From Citromicrobium sp. (GTDB taxonomy: Bacteria > Pseudomonadota > Alphaproteobacteria > Sphingomonadales > Sphingomonadaceae), in contig PBYQ01000032.1 in assembly GCA_002729695.1 (NCBI GenBank), forward strand, positions 62,001 to 126,000: a stretch of 64,000 nt of DNA, read 5' to 3'. The position numbers and the translations under genes are program-made. The notes beneath the pieces were generated by a model. It saw only the letters and a program-made list of their open reading frames with translations. It did no database searches and was not told where the DNA came from. This document shows positions 42,444 through 50,476 of the stretch, piece after piece. Within the stretch, counting starts at the first letter, position 1; each line of letters starts with the position of its first letter.

Positions 42444-43916
42444 TCAGCGACCGCGCACCACGATCTTGACCTGCTGGCCGGCCCGCAGCCCCTCGTTCGC
42501 ACCGAGCCCGTTGAGCACGCGGAAACGCGCTTCCTGGGCGTCGCTATATGCCATCTGGCGTGAGAGCGAGGAGACGGTGTCGCCCGAACGCACCGTAACC
42601 ACATCGATGACCCGCGGCACGACCTGCGCCGCTTCGGCCGAGCTGATGCGCCGGAACGAATTGAACATCGGAGTGAACACGCCCGCGCGCCCCGCCGGGG
42701 TAATCGCCTGGTAGTAGTAGGTCTGCCCGCCGCCGAAATCATAGGCGAACACCACCACATCGACCTGCGTATTGCCCGAATTGGCACGCGCCTGCCCGTA
42801 AGCGGCGGGGATGCCGTTGATCGTGGTGGTCTGGATTTGCGGATTGATCGCCTGTCCCTGGCCGGAAAGCGCCTGGAAGGCCTGGCTCACGAATTGCGAG
42901 AGGCTGCCGCTCGACCGCGCCACTTTCAGCTCCGCCTGGCCCGACTGGCCGTTGATCGTCACCTGATCGGTGCCGTTGACCACGTAGAAACCCTCGGGCG
43001 CGGTGAACGCGAAGCGCAGATCCGGATGGATGAACTGGCGGCCTTCGACGACGCCCTGCTCGGGATCGTCGCCATAGGTCAGTCCGTCGATATTGCGCAG
43101 GAAGACTTCACGGTTGAGGACGTTGCCGGGCTTGCCTGCGGCAAGCTGGGCAGTGGTCCGAACACGGCTGGCAGGATCGGGGTGGGTCGATGCCCATTCG
43201 GGCAGGTTGGCGCTGTCGCGACCCTGCAGCTGCGCGTCGAGCGAAGACTGGCGCGCAAGGCTTTCGAGCACGGTGCTCATCGCCATCGGATCGTAACCGG
43301 CGCGCGACAGATAGCTAACGCCGAGTTCGTCGGCTTCGCGTTCCTGATCGCGCGAGAAGCCGAGCGTGAGGAGCTGAGACCCCTGCAATGCCGCCCGACC
43401 CAGCGTCGAGCCCAGTTGGCTATCGCCGAGCAGGATGCCCGACAGGATCGCACCCGCTGCGCCGAGCAGCGTGTTCTGCTGCTGCGCCTGCTGGCGGCGC
43501 TGCGCGTGGCGTGCGGCGACGTGGCCGACCTCGTGCCCCAGCACACCGGCAAGCTCCGCTTCGTTGTTCATCAGCGTCACCAGCTGGCGCGTGGTGTAAA
43601 CGTAACCGCCGGTGGTTGCGAAGGCGTTGTTGACCGAGCTGTTGAGCAGCGACACGGTGAACGCACCCGGCGTATTGGCGAGGCCGGACTGAACGGCGAT
43701 CTTCTGGCCGACGTCGCGCACGTAATTGGCGCTGTTGCCCTGCATCGCGCCGCCGAATTCCTGCAGGATCTGGCTGTGATATTCGCGGCCCTGCTGTTCC
43801 TCGCTCTGCGTGATCGGTGTGTTGGCACCCGGAATCGCGCCACCCATGGCACAACCGGAAAGCCCCATGGCGAGGGCGATGGGCGAAGCAACGGCAAGAA
43901 TCTTACGACGAGACAT
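42444..43916 (-). CDS. M48-family metalloprotease lipoprotein with LysM-like tail
   Basis: The 490-residue protein starts with a lipoprotein signal (MGLSGC, Cys22), then an M48 peptidase domain with HEVGH (128-132) and a downstream glutamate ligand in the EREADELGVSYLSRA segment. It resembles the BepA/YfgC group, which quality-controls outer-membrane proteins in the periplasm. The C-terminus (about 440-490; TVRSGDTVSSL, RVLNGL, LRAGQQVKIV) looks like a LysM fold, which could bind peptidoglycan. The family and zinc site are clear; the LysM part is inferred. Confidence 0.85.
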   Translation of the reverse strand: MSRRKILAVASPIALAMGLSGCAMGGAIPGANTPITQSEEQQGREYHSQILQEFGGAMQGNSANYVRDVGQKIAVQSGLANTPGAFTVSLLNSSVNNAFATTGGYVYTTRQLVTLMNNEAELAGVLGHEVGHVAARHAQRRQQAQQQNTLLGAAGAILSGILLGDSQLGSTLGRAALQGSQLLTLGFSRDQEREADELGVSYLSRAGYDPMAMSTVLESLARQSSLDAQLQGRDSANLPEWASTHPDPASRVRTTAQLAAGKPGNVLNREVFLRNIDGLTYGDDPEQGVVEGRQFIHPDLRFAFTAPEGFYVVNGTDQVTINGQSGQAELKVARSSGSLSQFVSQAFQALSGQGQAINPQIQTTTINGIPAAYGQARANSGNTQVDVVVFAYDFGGGQTYYYQAITPAGRAGVFTPMFNSFRRISSAEAAQVVPRVIDVVTVRSGDTVSSLSRQMAYSDAQEARFRVLNGLGANEGLRAGQQVKIVVRGR

Positions 43917-44025
43917 TTAGGCAAACTCCCCTGATGCGTGATCGCGGGAAGCCACCACCTCCCCACGCTATGGCCCCTCAACAGGTCCACCACGTCCGGG
44001 GTTCCCGATTTCACTTCAAAGGAGT

Positions 44026-44970
44026 TCAGCCGCCGATGGCGAGGTACCGGTCTGCGCGCTTTTTCTGCAAAGTCGCGACATCCTTGCCGACCAGCGCGCC
44101 AAGTTCGTCGTCGATGGTATCGGCAAGGTAGCGAATGGCCAGCTTAGGGTCGCGATGCGCGCCGCCGACCGGTTCGGGCACGATCCGGTCGATGACGCCC
44201 AGTTCCTTCAGGTCCTGCGCGGTCACCTTCATCGCTTCGGCGGCATCCGCGGCCTTTTCGGCGGTCCGCCACAGGATCGACGCACAACCTTCGGGCGAGA
44301 TCACCGAATAGACCGCGTGTTCGAACATCAGCACGCGCTCTGCGCTGGCGAGCGCGACCGCGCCGCCCGAGCCGCCCTCGCCCACGATCGTGGCGACCAT
44401 CGGCACCGGCAGGTCGAGGCAGGCTTCGATCGCGCGCGCAATGGCTTCCGCCTGCCCTCGTTCCTCCGCCTCGATCCCCGGAAATGCGCCGGAGGTGTCG
44501 ACCAGCGTGACCACCGGCAGGCCGAAGCGCCCGGCCAAGTCCATCAGGCGGATCGCCTTGCGGTAGCCTTCCGGCTTGCCCATCCCGAAATTGTGCTTGA
44601 GGCGCGTCTGCGTGTCGTGGCCCTTCTCGTGCCCGATCAGCATGACCTGGCGCCCGCGCAGCGTCGCGAATCCACCCAGGATCGCGGCATCTTCGCCGAA
44701 ATAGCGATCCCCGCCCAGCGGCATGAAATCGGTAAAGGCGTGCTCTACGTAGTCGCGGAAATGCGGACGCTGCGGATGCCGGGCAACCTGCGTCTTCTGC
44801 CACGGCGAGAGCGTGGCGTAGATTTCCTTGAGCTGGTCGGCGCTCTTGGCCTCCAGCTTGGCGAGCTCGTCGCCCATATCGATCTGCTCGCCCTCGTTGG
44901 CGGCGCGCAATTCGGCAATCCGAGCCTGGAGCTGGGCAACAGGCTTCTCGAAGTCGAGAAAAGTCAGCAT
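44026..44970 (-). CDS. accA: Acetyl-CoA carboxylase carboxyltransferase subunit alpha
   Basis: The 314-residue subunit has an N-terminal coiled helix (FEKPVAQLQARIAELR), the family sequence VARHPQRPHFRDYVEHAF (about 62-79), GHEKGHDTQ and GEGGSGGAVAL with the SPEGCASILWR motif that bind the acyl-CoA oxyanion. With AccD it moves CO2 from biotin to acetyl-CoA to make malonyl-CoA for lipid synthesis. accD and accBC are not in the window. The start overlaps the end of xerD by seven bases, a coupling common in alphaproteobacteria. Confidence 0.95.
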   Translation of the reverse strand: MLTFLDFEKPVAQLQARIAELRAANEGEQIDMGDELAKLEAKSADQLKEIYATLSPWQKTQVARHPQRPHFRDYVEHAFTDFMPLGGDRYFGEDAAILGGFATLRGRQVMLIGHEKGHDTQTRLKHNFGMGKPEGYRKAIRLMDLAGRFGLPVVTLVDTSGAFPGIEAEERGQAEAIARAIEACLDLPVPMVATIVGEGGSGGAVALASAERVLMFEHAVYSVISPEGCASILWRTAEKAADAAEAMKVTAQDLKELGVIDRIVPEPVGGAHRDPKLAIRYLADTIDDELGALVGKDVATLQKKRADRYLAIGG

Positions 44971-45878
44971 CCGGGGCTGCTATCGGCACCTTGCGGCATG
45001 TGCAAGCCACCACGGTGCGCCAGAGGGTGTCTTTCGTTCACCAGCGCGACCAGCTTCGCCGCCTCGACATGCGTATAAATCTGCGTCGTCGCGATATCCG
45101 CATGGCCCAGAAGGCTCTGCAGGGTGCGCAGGTCCGCCCCGCCTTCGAGCAGGTGCGTCGCAAAGGCATGGCGCAAGACGTGCGGGCTGACCTTTGCCGG
45201 AGGAATGTCTGCGCGGTCCGCCAGTCCTTTGATCATCTGGTAGAGCCGCACGCGCGTCAGATGGCGTCCGCGCGACGGGAAGAGCCATTTCGATTCTTCG
45301 TCGCGCACCGCGAGCCAGCGCGACAGGGCGGCGCGGGCGCGCGTCCCCATCGGCACGAGCCTTTCCTTGTCACCCTTCCCGGTAATCGTGAGGAAGGGGG
45401 CATCGCGCGGCACGGATGCGAGGGGCAGCGCCACCAGCTCGGTCGCGCGCAGGCCTGAGCCGTAGAGCAATTCGATCATGGCGAGCAGCCGCAGCGCCGC
45501 GGGTTTGCCCTGCTCCGCCTCGGCCTCCGCCTGCGCAAACAAAGACGCGATTTCCGCATGGTCGAGGACCTTGGGCAGTCCCCGGCGCTTGACCGGGCGC
45601 GGCAAGGCGGCGGACGGGTTGTCGCGCCTGAGACCCTCGTCTTCGAGATAGCCGAAAAACTGGCGCAGCGCGGACGCCTTGCGGGCCACGCTGGCCGGGG
45701 CAAGATCGGTCCACGCCTGTGCAAGCCTCGCCAGCGATTCGCGGGTTGCATCCTCCAGCGGCCCGATAATTCCCGTGGCGCCTTCCAGATCGCGGCGGTA
45801 GGCGGCCAGCGTATTGGCCGCCGCCCCTCGATCCACCGCCAGCGCGGCGAGAAAATCCTCGATCGCAGCCTGTGCCAT
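44964..45878 (-). CDS. xerD: Tyrosine recombinase, XerD type
   Basis: The 304-residue protein has the N-terminal SAM-like DNA-binding domain (about 1-90) and a catalytic domain with Arg144 (SGLRATEL), Lys168/171 (TGKGDKERL), His233-x-x-Arg236 (HVLRHAF), His259 (LLGHAD) and the nucleophile Tyr268 (TQIYTH). It resolves chromosome dimers at dif sites with a partner XerC in the cytoplasm. It is a chromosomal housekeeping member and shows no sign of a mobile element; the accA coupling supports that. Confidence 0.9.
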   Translation of the reverse strand: MAQAAIEDFLAALAVDRGAAANTLAAYRRDLEGATGIIGPLEDATRESLARLAQAWTDLAPASVARKASALRQFFGYLEDEGLRRDNPSAALPRPVKRRGLPKVLDHAEIASLFAQAEAEAEQGKPAALRLLAMIELLYGSGLRATELVALPLASVPRDAPFLTITGKGDKERLVPMGTRARAALSRWLAVRDEESKWLFPSRGRHLTRVRLYQMIKGLADRADIPPAKVSPHVLRHAFATHLLEGGADLRTLQSLLGHADIATTQIYTHVEAAKLVALVNERHPLAHRGGLHMPQGADSSPGC

Positions 45879-45882
45879 CGAC

Positions 45883-47733
45883 CTATCCCCGCGCGATCGC
45901 CTCCGCGGTGATCATGCGCGCTTCAGCCTCCAGCCCGCTCTGCCGCAGGGCCGATACGATGTAATAGAGGTGCCGCGGAGTCATCCGGCTCCAGTCGTCA
46001 CCCTGCATCCCCAAACCCATCAGCAAGCTGACCAGCGCGGCGTTGCGCACCTCGCCCGCGCGCCCGATCGCCTTGCTCCACGCCGTTTCGCGGCCAAGTT
46101 CCAGGCCAAGCTCGCGGTCCCACGTATTGCGTGTGCCGCTGGAGATTCGGCCCAGCCCGGCCAGGCCTGCGACCAGCAGCCCGGTGCGGGCGCGGCCCGT
46201 GCTGGAATCATTGTCGCTGAAGGAGTCGATTGCGTTGTTCGAAACCGGCTGCTTCGCATTAGGCAGCCCTACCGCAAGCATCCCCCAGCCCGCATCGCCT
46301 TCGTCGACGACATCGCTCCAGCGGGCCGCATCCAGATCGAGACCGGCGGCAAGCATCGCCGCGATCAATGGTGCGGCATCGCCGGAGAACTGGTCCCCGG
46401 CCGGAATGCGCGCTGCGGCATAGGCGGTCAGTACCTGCCGATCGTAGGGGATCTGCGCATCTTCGCCCCACAGTGCGCGGATCGCAGCGACCCGCGCGGC
46501 GGGATCGGGGTCGACATAAGCCGTCCTCAGCTGCGCGGCGTCGGTGCCGATCGAACCTTCGTTGCCGCCCGCCGCGTAGGCCTGCGAATAGAGATCGATA
46601 AGCGCCGCGGAGGAGAAGATGCCTTCGCGTGCAGCGCGGCGCGCTCCGTCCACCCTCAAAGCCAGCGGGAGCGAGGGAAGCGATGCGGATACGCGCTGAT
46701 AATACGGGCCTGCATCATCGAGCAGGCGGTCGGGGATATCCATCCCCAGCGCGGCGGCGAGGCCGTACCGCCAGGGTGTCAGTTCGTCGACATCGTCCCA
46801 CTCGATGGTGACCGTGCTGTTTCCAAGGCCCGCCGCACCGGCATAACGCTGCGCCAGCAAGACATCGATATCTTCGAGATCGCCGCGGCTCTGTGCATTG
46901 CGCATCCGCGCCAGTTCGTTGCGCGCGCGCCCGCTTTCACCGCCATAGGCGCTGCAGATAGAACGCAGCGCATCCCATTGCGCATCGTCGCGATAGCCGC
47001 CGCGCAGCACCGCGAGCGGGCAGGCACCCACGATATCTCCCGTCGCGATGTACGAATCGACCGCAGCATCCGCGAGCCGCGTGTTCCACACATCGACGTC
47101 GACGTCCTGCGCGATCGCGCGGGCCGCACTGAATTCGCCCATCCGGTTGAGCAACTGGGCGCGCAATCCTGCGAACTCCACGCCGCTCATCCCGCTGGGC
47201 GCGGCGAGCCTGCTGGCAAGCGCGCGGCGCAGCGCGATATGTCCCCAGCGCGAGACGAGGCGGCCCTGCGTGCCGGTCAGCGCTGCACGGACAAGCGCCT
47301 GCGGCTGCTTTGCAAGCGAGGCTGCGGGCAATCCGCCCTCGGCCTCGTCGAGGATACCGACGCGGGTCGTCTCGCGACGCTGCGCTTTGGGAATGTCGTA
47401 TTTGGGTTTGAGGCCCAACAGTTCGTCAAGCTCGTCCGTGTCGAGCGATTCCAGCTCTTCGAGCGTGGGCAGACGCGCGTTGCTGGCACTGGGCGCGCTC
47501 GGTTCCCCGCCGCCTTGCTCTTCGCCGTCGCCCTCGGGCGCAGCGGTCTCTGCGGGGGATGGAGCGGGGCTGGCGCTGGGCGGTGTAGGCGAAGGGCTCG
47601 GAGCAGGGGTCGCCTGCTGGGCTGGAGCCGGAGCGGCCGATTGCGCATTGCCCGCTGCGAAGGCGATCGGCGCACCAAGCACCGCAAGGGCGGCGCCGGC
47701 CAGCAGCGCCTGCCTGCTACCGAAAATACTCAT
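45883..47733 (-). CDS. Large exported helical protein of unknown function
   Basis: The 616-residue protein has a signal peptide (SRQALLAGAALAVLGAPIAF, cleaved near AAG), a Pro/Ala/Ser-rich linker (about 35-90), a short acidic helix (LPTLEELESLDTDELDELLG), and then a long helical region (about 150-616) of repeated short helices rich in Ala and Leu. The layout suggests an alpha-solenoid scaffold in the periplasm. I recognise no named family. Its ATG overlaps the 50-residue membrane peptide upstream by ATGA. xerD follows four bases after the stop. Confidence 0.7.
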   Translation of the reverse strand: MSIFGSRQALLAGAALAVLGAPIAFAAGNAQSAAPAPAQQATPAPSPSPTPPSASPAPSPAETAAPEGDGEEQGGGEPSAPSASNARLPTLEELESLDTDELDELLGLKPKYDIPKAQRRETTRVGILDEAEGGLPAASLAKQPQALVRAALTGTQGRLVSRWGHIALRRALASRLAAPSGMSGVEFAGLRAQLLNRMGEFSAARAIAQDVDVDVWNTRLADAAVDSYIATGDIVGACPLAVLRGGYRDDAQWDALRSICSAYGGESGRARNELARMRNAQSRGDLEDIDVLLAQRYAGAAGLGNSTVTIEWDDVDELTPWRYGLAAALGMDIPDRLLDDAGPYYQRVSASLPSLPLALRVDGARRAAREGIFSSAALIDLYSQAYAAGGNEGSIGTDAAQLRTAYVDPDPAARVAAIRALWGEDAQIPYDRQVLTAYAAARIPAGDQFSGDAAPLIAAMLAAGLDLDAARWSDVVDEGDAGWGMLAVGLPNAKQPVSNNAIDSFSDNDSSTGRARTGLLVAGLAGLGRISSGTRNTWDRELGLELGRETAWSKAIGRAGEVRNAALVSLLMGLGMQGDDWSRMTPRHLYYIVSALRQSGLEAEARMITAEAIARG

Positions 47734-47882
47734 TGCCCGGCCTCTGCCAGATTGACCGTCTGTTCCATCGGATGCAGCGGTTCCTCCCCACCGTCCCACC
47801 AGGCCCAGCCAAGTATCACGAGCACCACGCCCGCACCGATCGCGATCCGCTGTCGCACTTTTTGCGAAATCTCTATCTGCAC
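47730..47882 (-). CDS. 50-residue single-helix membrane peptide coupled to the exported protein
   Basis: This frame starts at GTG 47882 and codes for MQIEISQKVRQR, a membrane helix (IAIGAGVVLVILGWAWW, about 13-29) and an acidic tail (DGGEEPLHPMEQTVNLAEAG). Its stop overlaps the start of the large exported protein by ATGA, so the two are co-translated. GAGG lies three bases from the GTG, which is tight. It resembles no family I know. It is possibly a membrane partner of the helical protein. Confidence 0.6.
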   Translation of the reverse strand: MQIEISQKVRQRIAIGAGVVLVILGWAWWDGGEEPLHPMEQTVNLAEAGQ

Positions 47883-47937
47883 GTGCCTCGACACCCTTTA
47901 TTGCCTTCGCCCTAGCCCATCTCTACGCCGCCGAGCA

Positions 47938-48510
47938 ATGGAGACCGCGCATACACCTGCCGCGATGGCCCGCATCGACGCGCTTGCATCCCGGCTCGAC
48001 CGGCCGATTGCGCTCGTCGGCCTGATGGGCGCGGGCAAGTCCACCGTGGGGCGAAAGCTCGCCACCCTGCTCCAAAGAAGCTTCATCGACGCCGACGACG
48101 CCATCGAAGAGGCGGCGAAACTCTCCATCGCGGAAATCTTCAGCGAGTTCGGCGAAGACTATTTTCGCGACGGTGAACGCCGGGTGATTGCCCGCCTGAT
48201 CGAGGAAGATCACGGCGTGATCGCGACCGGCGGCGGGGCCTTCGTCAATTCCGAAACGCGCCGCTTGCTGCTCGACAGGACGGTGTCCGTGTGGCTCGAC
48301 TGCGACATAGAAACGCTGGTCGAACGGACCGCGCGGCGCGACAACAGACCGCTGCTCCGCGATGGCGATCCAGAGGCGATCCTGCGCCGTCTTTCGGCAG
48401 AGCGAGAGCCGTTCTATGCACAGGCGCATATCCGCGTCGAAGGTCAGGCGGGTCCGCATACGCGCACTGCGTGGGCGATCATCGAAGGGATCGAGCAATG
48501 GCTGTCGTGA
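47938..48510 (+). CDS. aroK: Shikimate kinase
   Basis: The 190-residue kinase has the P-loop GLMGAGKST (28-36), the shikimate-binding DADDAIE segment and the Walker B region IATGGGAFVN. It phosphorylates shikimate at the 3-hydroxyl, fifth step of the chorismate pathway. Its N-terminus has a 24-residue extension before the first strand; ATG 47965 is an alternative start. The end overlaps aroB by 13 bases, so the pair forms the usual aroKB unit, divergent from the peptide at 47882. Confidence 0.93.
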   Translation: METAHTPAAMARIDALASRLDRPIALVGLMGAGKSTVGRKLATLLQRSFIDADDAIEEAAKLSIAEIFSEFGEDYFRDGERRVIARLIEEDHGVIATGGGAFVNSETRRLLLDRTVSVWLDCDIETLVERTARRDNRPLLRDGDPEAILRRLSAEREPFYAQAHIRVEGQAGPHTRTAWAIIEGIEQWLS

Positions 48511-49616
48511 ATGTCGCGCTCGCCGGGCGCAGTTACGAAGTGCTGGTCGGGTCGGGCCTGCTCGGCCGGGTCCACTGTGAAGCGTATTCCTTTCTCGAAC
48601 CCTACGGCCACAGGTCGATCCCCGTGGTCGCCGACGCCAATGCGAAACGGCTGCTGGGCGAGCATCTGCAAGCGTCCTTTCGATCAGCAGGCCTGTCGAT
48701 CGACTGGTACGAGGTGCCATCGGGCGAAGGATCGAAGAGCTGGGCGGAGCTTGAGAAGCTGACCGACTGGCTGCTCGATCGCGGCATCACCCGCTCCGAT
48801 CACGTATTCGCGCTGGGCGGCGGGGTGGTCGGCGACCTTGTCGGCTTCGCCTGTTCGATCCTGAAGCGCGGCTGCGGCTTCGTGCAACTGCCGACCACGC
48901 TGCTGGCGCAGGTCGATTCGAGCGTCGGTGGCAAAACCGCGATCAACGCCAGCGCGGGCAAGAACCTGATCGGCGCGTTCCACCAGCCTTCGCTGGTGCT
49001 GGCCGACACCGCCTGCCTCGCCTCGCTCCCTATCCGCGAAATGCGCGCCGGGCTGGCGGAAGTGTTCAAATACGGTGTGCTGGGCGACGCGGAGTTCTTC
49101 GCGCGCGTCGATGCAGAGAGCAACGCGATCCTCTCGCACGACAACGACGTGCTCGAATCGGTCATCACCCATTGCGTCGGTATGAAAGCGCGGATCGTCG
49201 CGGAGGACGAGCGTGAGACGAAGGACGCGCGCGCACTCCTGAACCTCGGCCACACTTTCGGCCACGCGCTGGAGGCGGAGACGGGCTTCTCCGACGCCCT
49301 GCTGCATGGCGAGGCCGTTTCGCTCGGCATGGTGCTGGCGGCGCGGTTCTCCGCGCGGCGCGGGCTGATCGGGCAGAGCGACGCGGAGCGTGTGACCCAC
49401 GCGCTGGCGCGCGCCGGATTGCCGACCGAGATCGCCGCGCTGGGGCTCGAATGCGATGGTGCCACGCTGGCCGATCACATGCGCAACGACAAAAAGGCGG
49501 AAGCGACGACGGTCCCCTTCATCCTGCTGCGCGCCATAGGAGAAGCCTACGTCGCACGCGACGTCGAGCTGACCGAGGTCGGCGCCTTCCTCGACGAGCA
49601 GCTGCAGGCGCACTGA
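48498..49616 (+). CDS. aroB: 3-dehydroquinate synthase
   Basis: The 372-residue enzyme uses NAD+ and a metal to convert DAHP to dehydroquinate. It has GGGVVGDLVGF (NAD site, about 108-118), LPTTLLAQVDSSVGGKT (about 129-145), the metal ligands in EVFKYG, LNLGHTFGHALE (about 252-263) and LLHGEAVSLGM. The start is inside the end of aroK (ATG 48498), with AAGGG eight bases upstream. The GNAT gene follows within two bases, so the three form one transcript. Confidence 0.95.
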   Translation: MAVVNVALAGRSYEVLVGSGLLGRVHCEAYSFLEPYGHRSIPVVADANAKRLLGEHLQASFRSAGLSIDWYEVPSGEGSKSWAELEKLTDWLLDRGITRSDHVFALGGGVVGDLVGFACSILKRGCGFVQLPTTLLAQVDSSVGGKTAINASAGKNLIGAFHQPSLVLADTACLASLPIREMRAGLAEVFKYGVLGDAEFFARVDAESNAILSHDNDVLESVITHCVGMKARIVAEDERETKDARALLNLGHTFGHALEAETGFSDALLHGEAVSLGMVLAARFSARRGLIGQSDAERVTHALARAGLPTEIAALGLECDGATLADHMRNDKKAEATTVPFILLRAIGEAYVARDVELTEVGAFLDEQLQAH

Positions 49617-49618
49617 CG

Positions 49619-50089
49619 ATGGAGATCGAAATTCGCGAGGCGACGCTCGACGATCAGCAGGTGCGCGCGCTGGCGCTCGATCACGTCACGCAGATGCGCG
49701 CCGGATCGCCGCCGGGTCAGGCCTTCGCGCTCGACCTCACGGGGCTAGACGATCCGGCGATCACGCTGTTCGGTGCGTGGCGCGGCGACGAGTTGCTCGG
49801 GATCGGGGCGCTGAAACGGCTCGGCGCGGAAGGCGCGGAGATCAAGTCGATGCGCACCCGCGCGGACGCGCTGCGTCAGGGAGTCGCGCGGGCTTTGCTG
49901 GAGGCGATCATCGCGCTGGCACGCGCTGAGGGGATCGCGCGGCTAAGTCTCGAAACCGGGAATGGCCCGACGTTTGAACCCGCACTGGCGCTCTATCGCA
50001 CGCGCGGCTTTCGAAATGGCGAAGCATTCGCCGATTACGAGAACACCGACTTCAACCAGTGCCTGCATCTCGACCTGTCCTCCGACTGA
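49619..50089 (+). CDS. GNAT-family N-acetyltransferase
   Basis: The 156-residue acetyltransferase has EIEIREATLDD at the N-terminus, a strand LLGIGALKRLG, IKSMRT and the acetyl-CoA loop (RQGVARALL), where the R/QxxGxG/A motif is RQGVAR with the first glycine kept. A YRTRGF strand ends the fold. It resembles ribosomal or small-molecule GNATs (PhnO/ElaA type), but the target is not known. It begins two bases after the aroB stop. It converges with csaA. Confidence 0.85.
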   Translation: MEIEIREATLDDQQVRALALDHVTQMRAGSPPGQAFALDLTGLDDPAITLFGAWRGDELLGIGALKRLGAEGAEIKSMRTRADALRQGVARALLEAIIALARAEGIARLSLETGNGPTFEPALALYRTRGFRNGEAFADYENTDFNQCLHLDLSSD

Positions 50090-50104
50090 TCGAAACGCCG
50101 CGGT

Positions 50105-50476
50105 TCAGAACAGCCGCGATCCGTCGGGCACTGGCTTATCGGGCGAGAACAGCACGACCTCGCCCGCCTCGTCCGCAAAGCCCAGAGTCAGCACTTCGGA
50201 CATGACCGGCCCGATCTGGCGCGGCGGGAAGTTGACTACCGCCGCGACCTGTCGCCCCACCAGTTCCTCGCGCGCGTAGTTCGCGGTGATCTGCGCGCTG
50301 GTCTTCTTCACGCCGATCGTCGGCCCGAAGTCGATCTCCAGCCGATAGGCAGGCTTGCGCGCCTCGGGAAACTCGTGTGCCGCCACGACGGTGCCGACAC
50401 GGATATCGACCGTGAGGAAGTCGTCGAAGCTGATCTGCTCACACGCCGGAGCATCGGGTTCGTGCGAGAGGTGCAC
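50105..50476 (-). CDS. csaA: CsaA-type tRNA-binding protein
   Basis: The 123-residue protein has an OB fold of the tRNA-binding domain: FDDFLTVDIRVGTVVAAHEF (17-36), PAYRLEIDFG and ANYAREELVGRQVAAVVNFP. CsaA acts as a dimer with chaperone-like and tRNA-binding properties in Bacillus; its exact role is not settled. The GTG start overlaps the pccA stop by one base (TAGTG), so it ends the large operon. The N-terminal extension (LSHEPDAPACEQ) is a few residues longer than usual. Confidence 0.88.
   Translation of the reverse strand: MHLSHEPDAPACEQISFDDFLTVDIRVGTVVAAHEFPEARKPAYRLEIDFGPTIGVKKTSAQITANYAREELVGRQVAAVVNFPPRQIGPVMSEVLTLGFADEAGEVVLFSPDKPVPDGSRLF

Noticed and set aside
44964-45878. XerD-type gene as an integrase of a mobile element
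   Set aside because: It has housekeeping XerD features, is coupled to accA and has no adjacent tRNA, att site or phage genes.
45814-48510. One very long plus-strand frame of 898 residues
   Set aside because: Only its end (from 47938) is a gene, aroK. The rest is antisense to xerD and the large exported protein and is rich in Arg, Gly, Ala and Asp, as expected of antisense frames in GC-rich DNA.
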